From Pseudomonadota bacterium (GTDB lineage Bacteria > Pseudomonadota > Alphaproteobacteria > Rhizobiales > Rhizobiaceae), in assembly GCA_023404095.1 (NCBI GenBank), contig JAEYDD010000072.1, forward strand, positions 248,001 through 312,000: a stretch of 64,000 nt of DNA, written 5' to 3'. The position numbers and the translations under genes are program-made. Positions 1 through 9,063 of this stretch are shown piece after piece. The notes under the pieces were generated by a model, which saw nothing but the letters and a program-made list of their open reading frames with translations, had not been told where the DNA came from and ran no database searches. Each line of letters starts with the position of its first letter. The first letter of the stretch is position 1.

Positions 1-501
1 CAGGCGAAGGAATATCTGACGATCCAGCTGAAGGACGGCCCCGTTGTGATCGAGCTACGCCCTGATGTCGCGCCGAAGCATGTCGAGCGTATCAAGGCGC
101 TGGCGGAGAAGGGGGAATACGACAACGTCGCGTTCCACCGCGTGATCGACGGCTTCATGGCGCAGACGGGTGACGTCCAGTATGGCGATATGGAAGACGG
201 CTTTAGCGCGGCTGCTGCCGGCACCGGCGGCTCCTCGTTGCCGGACCTGCCCGCCGAGTTTTCCGACGTCCCGTTCCAGCGCGGCACGGTCGGCATGGCC
301 CGCGCGCAGAATCCCGATTCCGCCAATTCGCAGTTCTTCATCATGTTTGCACCGGGCGATTTCCTCAACGGGCAGTACACGGTCGTCGGCCAGGTTGTCG
401 AGGGCATGGAGAACGTCGACAAGATCAAGCGCGGCGAGGAGAGCAACAACGGCTCCGTCACCGATCCCGACAGGATGATCAAGGTCACCGTCGGCAAGTA
501 A
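1..501 (+). CDS. Cyclophilin-type peptidyl-prolyl cis-trans isomerase (5' partial)
   Basis: Cyclophilin that speeds folding at Xaa-Pro bonds. The frame is already open at base 1 (it reads QAKEYLTIQL before the GTG at 46), so the true start lies upstream of the window and 166 residues are visible. Cyclophilin hallmarks are present: FHRVI followed by MAQTGD, the ANSQFFI segment, and the closing strand YTVVGQVVEGM. A second cyclophilin starts 24 nt downstream, so the two are probably co-transcribed. In such rhizobial pairs one copy is often exported; the missing N-terminus prevents checking for a signal peptide. The family call is secure; cell location and exact paralogue are not. Confidence 0.93.
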   Translation, partial: QAKEYLTIQLKDGPVVIELRPDVAPKHVERIKALAEKGEYDNVAFHRVIDGFMAQTGDVQYGDMEDGFSAAAAGTGGSSLPDLPAEFSDVPFQRGTVGMARAQNPDSANSQFFIMFAPGDFLNGQYTVVGQVVEGMENVDKIKRGEESNNGSVTDPDRMIKVTVGK

Positions 502-525
502 GCATTCCAACCAAGGAGAAAGACC

Positions 526-1035
526 ATGGCCGAGATCAAGGATCCGGAAAACACCATCATCATGGAGACCTCGAAGGGCAAGGTCGTCATCCAGCTTCTG
601 CCGGACGTGGCACCCGGGCACGTCGCCCGCATCAAGGAGCTGACGCGCGAGGGCGCCTATGACGGCGTCGTCTTCCACCGCGTCATCGAGGACTTCATGG
701 CCCAGACCGGCGATGTCCAGTACGGCAAGACCGGCGGCAAGGATTTCAATCCGGCCCGCGCCGGCATGGGCGGCTCTGAAAAGCCGGACCTGAAGGCCGA
801 ATTCTCCAACATGAGCCACGTGCGCGGCACCTGCTCCATGGCCCGCAGCCAGATGCCGAATTCTGCGAACTCGCAGTTCTTCATCTGCTTCACCGACGCA
901 CCCTGGCTGAACAAGCAGTATTCCGTCTGGGGCCAGGTCATCGAGGGCATGGACAACATCGACAAGATCAAGCGCGGCGAGCCCGTGAAGGATCCCGACA
1001 CCATCGTCTCGATGAAGGTCGCAGCCGACGCCTGA
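526..1035 (+). CDS. ppiB: Cytoplasmic peptidyl-prolyl cis-trans isomerase B
   Basis: Complete 169-residue cyclophilin without a signal peptide, so a cytoplasmic foldase is inferred. It carries the full set of family motifs: FHRVIEDFMAQTGD at about residues 45-58, ANSQFFICF at about 123-131, and a tryptophan-containing loop (APWLNKQYSVWGQV) where bacterial PpiB proteins place the substrate-pocket aromatic. The ATG at 526 has a strong ribosome site, AAGGAGAAAGACC, just upstream. It is the second gene of a cyclophilin pair and is followed by a likely terminator, separating it from queA-tgt. Confidence 0.95.
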   Translation: MAEIKDPENTIIMETSKGKVVIQLLPDVAPGHVARIKELTREGAYDGVVFHRVIEDFMAQTGDVQYGKTGGKDFNPARAGMGGSEKPDLKAEFSNMSHVRGTCSMARSQMPNSANSQFFICFTDAPWLNKQYSVWGQVIEGMDNIDKIKRGEPVKDPDTIVSMKVAADA

Positions 1036-1052
1036 TCGCGTCCGATCTCCGG

Positions 1053-1109
1053 AACCCGCTCCATGCGCCTGTCTCAACCCGGCAGGCGCCGGGGCGGGTT
1101 TCCCTTTTC
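1053..1109 (+). terminator. Intrinsic terminator after ppiB
   Basis: The sequence can fold as a long interrupted hairpin: AACCCGC at 1053-1059 pairs with GCGGGTT at 1094-1100, and inside it GCGCCTG pairs with CAGGCGC. It is followed by TCCCTTTTCT. It lies 17 nt after the ppiB stop and before queA, as expected for an operon end. Confidence 0.65.
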
Positions 1110-1157
1110 TGCCGAAATGGTTTATCGGGCAGCACTTGGACCAATAGCTGCAGCACC

Positions 1158-2243
1158 ATGCGTATAGAACTGTTCGATTTCGATCTCCCGGAAGAGCGGA
1201 TCGCCCTTCGCCCGGTCACCCCGCGCGAAGCCGCGCGTCTTCTCGTCGTTCGCCCTGATGCGGACCAGTCTCTTGAGGACCACCGCGTCGGCGGCCTTGC
1301 CGGTTTCCTGGAGCCCGGGGACGCGCTGGTGTTCAACGACACGCGTGTCATCCCAGCCCAGCTCGAGGGTATCCGACACCGGGACGGGGCGGGCGGACAG
1401 CAGGTCTCGGCTACACTGCACATGCGGATCGCCGCCAACCGCTGGAAAGCCTTCGCAAAGCCCGGCAAGCGCATCAAGGTCGGCGATCGCATCGCCTTCG
1501 GCCATGGGGGCAACGCCTGCCTGCTCGGCAGCCTGGAGGCGACGGTGGAGGAGAAGGGCGAGGGCGGCGAAGTCACGCTGTGCTTCGATCTCTCCGGTCC
1601 TGCGCTGGACGAGGCCATCGCCTCCGTCGGCCACATCCCGCTGCCACCCTATATCGCCTCCAAGCGCGCAGACGACGCCGAGGACCGGCGCGACTATCAG
1701 ACGATCTATGCGCGCGAGGAAGGGGCGGTCGCCGCTCCGACGGCCGGTCTGCACTTTACAGACGCGCTGTTTGCACAGCTCGATGCGCGCGGGGTCGAGC
1801 GCCATTTCGTCACGCTGCATGTCGGCGCGGGCACATTCCTGCCCGTCAAGGCGGACGACACCGACGACCATGTCATGCACCAGGAGATAGGCCACGTATC
1901 CCGGGAGACGGCGGCAGCGCTGAACGCGGTGCGTGCGAGGGGCGGGCGGATCGTCTGCGTCGGCACAACCTCGCTGCGCTTGCTGGAGAGTGCGGCAGGC
2001 GAGGACGGAACGGTCGAGCCCTGGTCCGGCCCGACCGGCATTTTCATCACGCCCGGCTACCGCTTCCGCGTGGCGGACGTGCTGATGACCAATTTCCACC
2101 TGCCGAAGTCGACGCTTTTCATGCTCGTTTCCGCCTTCTGCGGCCTGGACACGATGCGGGACGCCTACCGCCACGCGATCGAGACCGGCTACCGCTTCTA
2201 TTCCTATGGCGACGCCAGCCTGCTTTTCCGGAAGAAACCATGA
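1158..2243 (+). CDS. queA: S-adenosylmethionine:tRNA ribosyltransferase-isomerase
   Basis: QueA transfers and isomerises the ribosyl moiety of S-adenosylmethionine onto 7-aminomethyl-7-deazaguanine in tRNA, giving epoxyqueuosine. The 361-residue protein has the usual family length and signatures: FNDTRVIPAQL at residues 59-69, VAAPTAGLHFT at 191-201, and GAGTFLPVK shortly after. The stop codon overlaps the tgt start (ATGA at 2240-2243), so the two queuosine enzymes are translationally coupled. Start chosen at the ATG giving MRIELFDFDLP, the family N-terminus. Confidence 0.96.
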   Translation: MRIELFDFDLPEERIALRPVTPREAARLLVVRPDADQSLEDHRVGGLAGFLEPGDALVFNDTRVIPAQLEGIRHRDGAGGQQVSATLHMRIAANRWKAFAKPGKRIKVGDRIAFGHGGNACLLGSLEATVEEKGEGGEVTLCFDLSGPALDEAIASVGHIPLPPYIASKRADDAEDRRDYQTIYAREEGAVAAPTAGLHFTDALFAQLDARGVERHFVTLHVGAGTFLPVKADDTDDHVMHQEIGHVSRETAAALNAVRARGGRIVCVGTTSLRLLESAAGEDGTVEPWSGPTGIFITPGYRFRVADVLMTNFHLPKSTLFMLVSAFCGLDTMRDAYRHAIETGYRFYSYGDASLLFRKKP

Positions 2244-3379
2244 CTGAACGTTTTGAATTCAAACTCTCCGCGACCGACGGCAAGGCACGGCGCGGCGAGG
2301 TATCGATGCCGCGCGGGACGATCCGCACGCCGGCCTTCATGCCGGTGGGCACCGTCGGAACCGTCAAGGCGATGTATCTCGATCAGGTGCGCGATCTCGG
2401 CGCCGACATCATCCTCGGCAACACCTACCACCTGATGCTGCGCCCCGGCGCGGAGCGCGTCGCCCGCCTTGGCGGCTTGCACGAACTGATCCGCTGGCCC
2501 TATCCCATCCTCACAGATTCCGGGGGCTTTCAGGTGATGTCGCTGTCCGGCCTGCGCAAGCTGGACGAGCAGGGCGTGACCTTCAAGAGCCATGTCGACG
2601 GCTCGCTGCACCACATGTCGCCGGAGCGCTCCATCGAAATCCAGGGCCTGCTCGACAGCGACATCCAGATGCAACTCGACGAATGCGTGCGCCTCCCCGC
2701 CGAACCGAAAGAGATCGAGCGCGCGATGGAGATGTCCTATCGCTGGGCCGAGCGCTGCAAGGTGGCGTTCGGCGACCAGCCGGGCAAGGCAATGTTTGGC
2801 ATCGTGCAGGGCGGCGACATTCCCGAACTGCGCGTACGCTCTGCCCAGGCGCTCACCGGCCTGGACCTCAAGGGCTATGCGATCGGCGGACTTGCCGTGG
2901 GCGAGCCGCAGGCCGTCATGCTCGACATGATCGACACCACGTGCCCGCATCTTCCCTTCGAGAAGCCGCGTTACCTGATGGGCGTGGGCACGCCCGATGA
3001 CATCCTGAAATCAGTCGCCCACGGCATCGACATGTTCGACTGCGTGATGCCGACCCGTTCCGGCCGGCACGGGCTGGCGTTCACCCGGCACGGTCGAATC
3101 AACATCCGCAACGCCCGCCATGCCGAGGACAAGCGTCCGCTTGACGAGCAGTCGTCATGCCCGGCCAGCCGCGACTATTCACGCGCCTATCTCCACCACC
3201 TCGTTCGTTCGAATGAGTCGCTCGGCGGGATGCTGCTGACGTGGAACAATCTGGCCTACTATCAGGAACTGATGGCTGGGATCCGGTCGGCGATCGAAGG
3301 GGGGCGCTATGCGGATTTCATGGCTGAAACGCAGGAGGCCTGGGCGCGCGGAGAGGCGGAGGCGAAGAAGCATGCGTGA
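2240..3379 (+). CDS. tgt: tRNA-guanine transglycosylase with an altered zinc site
   Basis: TGT exchanges guanine-34 of GUN-anticodon tRNAs for preQ1, the step before QueA. The start overlaps the queA stop by ATGA; 379 residues is the family length. TDSGGFQ at 92-98 and the nucleophile motif FDCVMPTR (Asp267) are intact. The structural zinc site is not: aligning by the nucleophile to the Zymomonas enzyme (ligands Cys318, Cys320, Cys323, His349) gives Ser305, Cys307, Ser310 and Asn336, so three of four ligands are lost. The surrounding RDYSRAYLHHL stays conserved, so this is substitution and not a frame error. I expect an active enzyme with a metal-free fold, but this is inference. Confidence 0.95.
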   Translation: MTERFEFKLSATDGKARRGEVSMPRGTIRTPAFMPVGTVGTVKAMYLDQVRDLGADIILGNTYHLMLRPGAERVARLGGLHELIRWPYPILTDSGGFQVMSLSGLRKLDEQGVTFKSHVDGSLHHMSPERSIEIQGLLDSDIQMQLDECVRLPAEPKEIERAMEMSYRWAERCKVAFGDQPGKAMFGIVQGGDIPELRVRSAQALTGLDLKGYAIGGLAVGEPQAVMLDMIDTTCPHLPFEKPRYLMGVGTPDDILKSVAHGIDMFDCVMPTRSGRHGLAFTRHGRINIRNARHAEDKRPLDEQSSCPASRDYSRAYLHHLVRSNESLGGMLLTWNNLAYYQELMAGIRSAIEGGRYADFMAETQEAWARGEAEAKKHA

Positions 3380-3463
3380 CGTCAGGATTCTGGTATAACT
3401 TTTATTTTATATCAATGCTTTGGCGGAAAACGCTCGTGTTATTGATAAGCTACCGATCGTGCA

Positions 3464-3898
3464 TCATATATCGGATCCGCCCCTCGACGGCGTCATGTGA
3501 ACGCCGTTGATCTTGTAGCTGCCGTCCGGCTGCCGCAGGAGTTGGTAGATCGCCGTCCAGTGCTTGCCACCGCTTCCGGATATCACGACTTCCTGCAAGA
3601 TGACGTCGCCTGAGACCTTGCTGCGCCCAAACCCGTAGTTTCCGGGGCGATAGACCGGCGCATAACCGCGCTTCACCATTTCGAAGAAAGACGCTTCATC
3701 CGGAAACTTCTGTCGGATGGTGGGAGAGGCGAAGGAATAGGCGGACGTCGCATCGTCATTCAGGAACGCCTCGATCTGCTGCGTAATAATGTCCTGCGCC
3801 AGGGTGGCGGGTTCCTGTGCGCCGGCGTGGCTTGGCAGTGCCGAGATATACAGGCAGGCGGCAATGACTGTGGCTGTAGCGATGGAAGCGATCTTCAT
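3464..3898 (-). CDS. Exported DUF4864-type protein
   Basis: Small protein of 144 residues. The start at 3898 (MKIASIATATV) gives a clean signal peptide: a lysine, a hydrophobic core and a small-residue cleavage region around ALPSHAGA. An upstream in-frame ATG would add about 59 basic, non-conserved residues and is rejected. The mature part (QQIEAFLNDDATSAYSFASP...FFEMVKRGYAPVYRP...QLLRQPDGSYKINGV) resembles DUF4864, an uncharacterised SnoaL/NTF2-like fold seen in alphaproteobacteria. It stands alone, facing away from tgt. Function unknown; the domain call is from memory. Confidence 0.8.
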   Translation of the reverse strand: MKIASIATATVIAACLYISALPSHAGAQEPATLAQDIITQQIEAFLNDDATSAYSFASPTIRQKFPDEASFFEMVKRGYAPVYRPGNYGFGRSKVSGDVILQEVVISGSGGKHWTAIYQLLRQPDGSYKINGVHMTPSRGGSDI

Positions 3899-4129
3899 GG
3901 CGCTGATGCTCCGCAAAACCTGTAAGGGTAGGGCTGCAACACCGAATTGCCAGGCCATACGGCGACGATCTCGCAGATTTCGCCCCAGGCTGGCAGGTGA
4001 AGAACGAAATCGTGTCCGATGCCGGCTGAAGCAGACGGGAGTAGACAAGCCGGGATCACCACTCGTCAAATTCAAATATCCTTTTTAAATACAGCGCAAT
4101 AGCGTATTTTTCTTGCGTTCTGCATTCGC

Positions 4130-6088
4130 TCACGACGGAGCCGCACGTGCGCCGTGCGCGGTGACGATCGCGTCTGCTTCCTTGCCGTACATTTCCTCGA
4201 AATGGTCGAAGACACCGGAGAAATTCCCAATTCCCTGCGTGGCGGAACGCAGGGAACGCGCGAGTTCCTCCAAAGCGCTTCCCGGCACCAGGGCCCGAAA
4301 CGTATCCCAACCCTTTGCACTCTCGTCACGATCGAAACCGAGCACCTGCCCCTTAAGCGACGATACGATCTGCACCAGCCCGCCGGTGTAGATCGAGGGA
4401 ATGTGGATCTCCACCCGCATGATCGGCTGCATCAGCACCGGCAGAGCCTGGCCCATCGCCTGTCGCACGCCCATCTTGGCCGCCGTGCGGAAGGCATATT
4501 CGGAGCTGTCCACCGTGTGGTGCTGACCGTCGGTGAGCGTCACGCCGACATCGATGACGCCGAAGCCGAGCGGCCCCTTGTCCATCGCCTCCCGCGCGCC
4601 GGCTTCGACCGCTGGGATGAAATTGCGTGGCACAGCACCGCCCTTGACGACCTCGGCAAAGGAAAAGCCGTCGCCGCGGGCTGTGGGATGAATGCTCAGC
4701 TTCACATCAGCAAACTGACCGGCGCCACCGGTTTGCTTGCGATGACGGTAATGGATATCCGATGTCCGGGAGACGGTTTCGCGATAGACCGGGCTCGGCG
4801 GTTCGTCGTTGACGGCGATGTTGAAGACCTCGGCAAGCGCACGGATCACCTCTCTCAGATGCAGCGGCCCCTGTGTTCCCACCAGATGGGCGCCGGTACC
4901 CTCTTCCTGCGCCACCAGCAGACCCTTGTCGGTCTCGGCGATCTTTGCAAGAGCGGCGGATAGTTTCGTTTCGTCGCGCTCGCTGGCCGGAACCAGAATG
5001 CGATGCAGCATGGGCGAGGGCGGCGAACTCCATTCCGGGGCGGGGTAGGCGGTTCCGGTGCCGATCACCGCAGGCACGGCCAGGCGTTCCGACTTCACCG
5101 TTGCGAAGACCGCTCCCGGCACGGGCAAGCCGTTGGAAAGCGGTCGGCCGGAAACGGCATCCTGCAGGGTGCCGAGCCCTGCCTCGCCCAGTGCGGAAGT
5201 CTGCTTTATCCCATCGAGCGCCCGGACAAGGACGGTCTTGCCGATGTTTTGGCGGTGGAAGGCATGGAACGTGACGGCGGCAAGTGCTGGCGGCTCCACT
5301 CCTCCGGCAGCGGCGAGGCGGTTACGCAGGGCTTCCACCGGGGGGGCCTCGTGGCGCAGGGCCTTCATCAGCCTTTGCATGCCGTTGCCATGACCGGCCG
5401 ACCCGATGAAGACGGGTGTGATCCGGTTGTCCTTCAAGATCCGCGTGGATATCGCATAGATTGCGCCGCTGTCAGGCTGGCGATCTTCGATCAGTTCTTC
5501 CAGCAGCCAGTCGTCGAACTCCGAAAGGTGTTCGAGAAGTTCGGTGCGCGCTTCGTGCTCGCGCTCGGCGACATCGTCTGGAAGTGCTATAAGGGCGGAG
5601 GTCTGGCCCTCACGGTAGCGCCAGGCGCGCTCGGAGATGAGATCGACGCTTCCGATGACCGTGTCTCCCTCACGAATCGGGATCTGCCGGAGCACCAGCG
5701 CATGGCTCGCATAGTCCTGGAGGGCGGCGATCACGTCGCGAATACGGCCGCGAGGCTCGTCGATCCGGTTGATGAAGATGATGCAGGGCGTGCCGGACGC
5801 TTCGATGACGCGGAGGTAGGGGGCCGCGAGCACGGCCTCGTCCGGCGCCGGCGAGACGCAGAGAATGCAGGCGTCACTTGCGAGGAGCACGTTCTGTGCA
5901 TGCGCCAGTGCCTCGATGGATCCCGGTGCGTCCAAGGCGCACCAGACATCGCCGCCGAATTCGAATTCGCAGAGGTTCAGGCCGTGGGGCGAGGCGGTCT
6001 TCCTCGACGTTCCCGCCAGGGCCCCCAGTCTTTCGACAAGCGTAGTCTTGCCCGTCTGTGACGGGCCCAGGACGGCAAAGCAGCGCAT
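4130..6088 (-). CDS. Elongation factor G-like translational GTPase
   Basis: A 652-residue relative of EF-G, shorter than canonical EF-G (about 700). The GTPase domain has a P-loop GPSQTGKT at residues 8-15, a G3 motif DAPG and a G4 motif NRID in place of NKxD. The rest follows EF-G domain order: domain II, domain III, domain IV (GVTLTDGQHHTVDSSEYAF) and domain V. Start: a GTG at 6127 is possible, but GGAGG lies seven bases before the ATG at 6088, which I prefer. Many rhizobia carry such a second EF-G-like protein beside the ribosomal-operon fusA; its role is unclear and I do not call it fusA. Confidence 0.88.
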   Translation of the reverse strand: MRCFAVLGPSQTGKTTLVERLGALAGTSRKTASPHGLNLCEFEFGGDVWCALDAPGSIEALAHAQNVLLASDACILCVSPAPDEAVLAAPYLRVIEASGTPCIIFINRIDEPRGRIRDVIAALQDYASHALVLRQIPIREGDTVIGSVDLISERAWRYREGQTSALIALPDDVAEREHEARTELLEHLSEFDDWLLEELIEDRQPDSGAIYAISTRILKDNRITPVFIGSAGHGNGMQRLMKALRHEAPPVEALRNRLAAAGGVEPPALAAVTFHAFHRQNIGKTVLVRALDGIKQTSALGEAGLGTLQDAVSGRPLSNGLPVPGAVFATVKSERLAVPAVIGTGTAYPAPEWSSPPSPMLHRILVPASERDETKLSAALAKIAETDKGLLVAQEEGTGAHLVGTQGPLHLREVIRALAEVFNIAVNDEPPSPVYRETVSRTSDIHYRHRKQTGGAGQFADVKLSIHPTARGDGFSFAEVVKGGAVPRNFIPAVEAGAREAMDKGPLGFGVIDVGVTLTDGQHHTVDSSEYAFRTAAKMGVRQAMGQALPVLMQPIMRVEIHIPSIYTGGLVQIVSSLKGQVLGFDRDESAKGWDTFRALVPGSALEELARSLRSATQGIGNFSGVFDHFEEMYGKEADAIVTAHGARAAPS

Positions 6089-6624
6089 CGGCATTCCTCC
6101 GTTGCCAAGGACCGCAACTCTCTCCACCTATAGGATGGCGCGAAGCCGCGCGAAGCGCCAGTCCGGTGACGCTTTTTCTTGCTCAATGGCTCGAATTGCT
6201 GCGCAACCGGGCTCGATCGTATCGAAGTTCACGGGGCGGCATTGCAGACCATGTGCGGCCATAACAGGAAAATCGCAAACCGACAGTTTCGCTCGACGAG
6301 CGATGTCACACAGGCACCCAATTCCAATTCGCAATCTCCCGAGCTCAGCAAAACCCGGGGAAGTGACGTTCCAACTTTGCAGGATCAGGACACTTCAACT
6401 TTGCGGCTACACGCATATATCAGATAAGATAGATTATGGAACATGTTTGCGATCAGTTGGGCATGGAATAGCAAGGCGGCGTGCCACTCGTTGGTTGTTC
6501 GTCGTCAGCCCATCACTTCGCTTCCTTCCCGTTGCCAAGGCGTTCAACAACATCCTTGCGCATGCCCTGGCAGAACTCAGCCGCGACCGCCTCGCCACTT
6601 TACGAACGGCCAGTAGCCCATTTC
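6089..6624. other. Non-coding stretch with possible insertion-sequence debris
   Basis: 536 bases between two minus-strand genes with no convincing gene. The only structure I see is two copies of a CTTTGC-containing motif at 6371-6383 and 6393-6406 (CCAACTTTGCAGG and CTTCAACTTTGCGG). These resemble the repeated inner ends of IS21-family elements as I remember them. No transposase frame survives. Confidence 0.35.
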
Positions 6625-7059
6625 CTAGAACCAGAGATCGCGCACGCATTTCCCCATCGTTGGAAGATCGTCGAACGTGTCGAGGCCATCGAAATGATCG
6701 ATCGGCAAATCGCAGACGGCATCCGGCGGCGCGAGACGCACGTTGACGGCCATGCGCCGACGGCCCTCTTTGTTAAGCTGGAGACCACGCCAGCTCAGGA
6801 CACAGGCGCACGACGGGCAGAACAGAATTTCAAGCGACGACCGGTCGCGACCGGCGCGGACGTAGGAAGCGGTCGCGCCGGTCAACGTGATCCGCTCGCC
6901 CTCGTAATCATATGCCCAGAGCGTACCGTAGCGCCGGCAGAGCGTACAGTTGCAGGCAGTGATCGACCCCGGCTCGCCCTTCAGCGTCCACTTCGCACCG
7001 CCGCAATGGCATGAGCCGGTCAACATCGTCGGGTGCACCAATATATTATGGAACGGCAT
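6625..7059 (-). CDS. GFA/CENP-V family zinc protein
   Basis: Protein of up to 144 residues in the GFA fold (glutathione-dependent formaldehyde-activating enzyme family), most members of which have no proven substrate. Zinc-binding cysteines are visible in order: GSCHCGG near the N-terminus, CNCTLCRRYG about 20 residues later, and CPSC in the middle. The ATG at 7059 is used; the internal ATG at 7026 (MLTGSCHCG) would match the usual short N-terminus and is an alternative, as neither has a strong ribosome site. A second GFA protein is encoded at 26692-27090. Confidence 0.85.
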   Translation of the reverse strand: MPFHNILVHPTMLTGSCHCGGAKWTLKGEPGSITACNCTLCRRYGTLWAYDYEGERITLTGATASYVRAGRDRSSLEILFCPSCACVLSWRGLQLNKEGRRRMAVNVRLAPPDAVCDLPIDHFDGLDTFDDLPTMGKCVRDLWF

Positions 7060-7376
7060 TCATACTGCCTTGACCGGGCAAACTCTGCAACCGGATTGAC
7101 CCCGATGTGGTTGTCGAGCCGGCCTTCTCGATCTCGAGAGCGTACTGATGCGAAGAGAAACGCAAGCCTCGGGTGGCGAAAAGCGCGCGCTGGCCTATCT
7201 CGATGGACGAATGATTGGACTTTTGCGAAGAATACGATTTGCCTCTGGTTCGACAAGGATGCCGGTCTCCAGGAACGCAAGGAGCAGCCCGACCGATCAT
7301 CGAGGCAAAAGAAGAACGCCCTTTAAGGGACGGCAATACGCGAGAAAATTTGGATGGACTGCTCGAGGCTATACGG
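7060..7376. other. Intergenic region without a supported gene
   Basis: 317 bases between the GFA gene and tRNA-Pro. A short plus-strand frame near 7207-7296 reads NTICLWFDKDA, which faintly resembles the start of PhnB-like VOC proteins, but it is too short and unsupported to call. Confidence 0.3.
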
Positions 7377-7453
<77 letters not shown>

Positions 7454-7591
7454 CCGATCCGTTGCGGCGGAGATACACGCATCCGTCACATGCCGCAACA
7501 GCAAAATGCGCTGATCCCAAATGCCGACTACCGAAGATGAACCACCCGAAAGGAAAGTGGCCGGATCTGCGGGGATGGTCGGCGGATACCC

Positions 7592-7912
7592 TCAGAAGTC
7601 GAAAATATCCTCCAAGACGACGCGGCGGGTCAGGAGCAGAGAACGATCCGGCTGGATCACATAGGTCTCCTGGACCGTGCGACCAAACTGATCGGTGAAC
7701 CGATGATGGAACCAGCTGCCGATCGGCGACTTCGTCAGTTTCGTCCTGGGCTGGCCGCCATAGGTGATGCTGCCCGGAATCGGTTCCGGATAGCCGCCGG
7801 CGGGAGGCGTCGTGCAACCCGCAAGGCCGACAAGGGCGACGATGGCGACAAGGCCAGCCCATTTCGAAGCAAACGACACGGGCGAAAAATAATCCTTCCA
7901 CTCACACAGCAT
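7592..7912 (-). CDS. Small lipoprotein
   Basis: Protein of 106 residues. The start at 7912 is fixed by AGGAG seven bases upstream; longer in-frame extensions lack one. The N-terminus has a hydrophobic segment (WAGLVAIVALVGLAGC) ending in a lipobox, so lipid anchoring is expected. The mature part is short and polar and ends in a hydrophobic-acidic tail (VVLEDIFDF). I do not recognise a domain. It sits alone between tRNA-Pro and a divergent complex I subunit gene. Confidence 0.8.
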   Translation of the reverse strand: MLCEWKDYFSPVSFASKWAGLVAIVALVGLAGCTTPPAGGYPEPIPGSITYGGQPRTKLTKSPIGSWFHHRFTDQFGRTVQETYVIQPDRSLLLTRRVVLEDIFDF

Positions 7913-8237
7913 CACTGGCTCTCCTTGCGACCTGAATGCGGCAGTCGCCAGGCACGCAACGTCCTGTCCGGGCGTCAGTTCCGCAATAGCAAATTGGTCT
8001 GCCGAAGCCACAAGACAAGGACCGACACCGAAGCTGAACCGTTGAAATGCCGCCGTGCCAGTGTTATGGCTCCCGCAGGCGGGGCGCGCCTGTATGGATT
8101 TGTGGCCGTTCGAAGATCGAAGTGGCTCAGTTTGTTGGTTTTCCCCTGCCCTGACATTTGCCGTTTACCGATTCTGGCGCTATGCATGGGCCATGCCGGT
8201 GCGGCACAAAATCGAACTTGCTGGAGACAGAATACCG

Positions 8238-8543
8238 ATGTCCGCGAAGATTTACCGTCCCGCCAAGACCGCGATGCAGTCCGGCAAGGCGAAAACGCAT
8301 CGCTGGGTTCTGGAATTCGACCAGGAACGCGCCCGTACAATCGATCCGATCATGGGCTATACGAGTTCCAGCGACATGCGCCAACAGGTCAAGCTGACAT
8401 TCGAGACCTGCGAACTGGCGGTCGCCTATGCCGAACGTAACGGGCTGGAATATCGTGTAATCGAGCCGCACGACGCGACGCGGAAGAAGGTCGCCTACCC
8501 CGACAATTTCCGTTTCAACCGCATGCAGCCCTGGACCCACTGA
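8238..8543 (+). CDS. NADH dehydrogenase accessory subunit, NDUFS4 type
   Basis: 101-residue protein of the 'ETC complex I subunit conserved region' family, the alphaproteobacterial counterpart of mitochondrial NDUFS4, which stabilises the NADH-oxidising arm of complex I. Family features are visible: the opening SAKIYRPAKTAMQSG, then WVLEFDQERARTIDPIMGYTSS, LTFETCELAVAYAERNGLEYRV and a C-terminal KVAYPDNFRFNR. The start at 8238 is chosen because family members begin MSAKIYRP; GGAGA lies upstream. As is usual in this group it is far from the nuo operon. tRNA-Arg follows 17 nt later. Confidence 0.93.
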   Translation: MSAKIYRPAKTAMQSGKAKTHRWVLEFDQERARTIDPIMGYTSSSDMRQQVKLTFETCELAVAYAERNGLEYRVIEPHDATRKKVAYPDNFRFNRMQPWTH

Positions 8544-8560
8544 CCCGGCTTGTCGGTAAC

Positions 8561-8637
8561 GGCCCCTTAGCTCAGCTGGATAGAGCAACTGCCTTCTAAG
8601 CAGTAGGTCGCAGGTTCGAATCCTGCAGGGGTCGCCA
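8561..8637 (+). tRNA. tRNA-Arg (anticodon TCT)
   Basis: 77-nt cloverleaf. GGCCCCT pairs with AGGGGTC (one G-T pair at position 2-71); the anticodon arm CTGCC...GCAGT surrounds TCT; the T arm contains GGTTCGAATCC; CCA is encoded at 8635-8637. A terminator follows. Confidence 0.96.
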
Positions 8638-8664
8638 GTCAATTCAAGGTCCATTCTGGACAAG

Positions 8665-8695
8665 AGGGGTTAGAGTTATTGCTAGCCCCTTTTTT
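8665..8695 (+). terminator. Intrinsic terminator after tRNA-Arg
   Basis: GGGGTTAG at 8666-8673 pairs with CTAGCCCC at 8682-8689 (one G-T pair), with an eight-base loop and a run of six T. It starts 28 nt after the tRNA. Confidence 0.85.
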
Positions 8696-9063
8696 CATGC
8701 GCGACAGATTGAACAGCTACGCTGGCTTTCCGCCCCTTCCCTGAAATTCGGCCTTCCTTGGCCCATAAGGAAGCCCGCCTCCATCGCTGTAAACAGGCTT
8801 GGAGCTAGCGAAACAGTCGGGTAAACCGCCAGCCATTCGCCCCCTCTGGTTTGCCGGGAGCCGCAGATCAGCCAAATGTGCGAACACGTCAAGCGGTTTC
8901 GCAATGGTCGCAGTTGCATGCTCGGCACCTTCGGCAACCGCATGCCCTTACCGCGGGCCATGCTCGCCGATGCAGAAACGGCAGCCACGGCGGAATGTTG
9001 GCCACCCCTTCAGCGACACTCAGGTGGACGGAGGCGGTGCCTCTGTCCGCCGAACGTCAATCA
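8696..9063. other. Intergenic region without a recognised feature
   Basis: 368 bases between the tRNA-Arg terminator and the convergent alginate-lyase-like gene. Short frames on both strands look non-coding, and I see no repeat or RNA gene. Confidence 0.4.

Noticed and set aside
8561..8695. tRNA-Arg as an integration site of a mobile element
   Set aside because: No integrase gene and no repeat of the tRNA 3' end occur within the window; a normal terminator follows.
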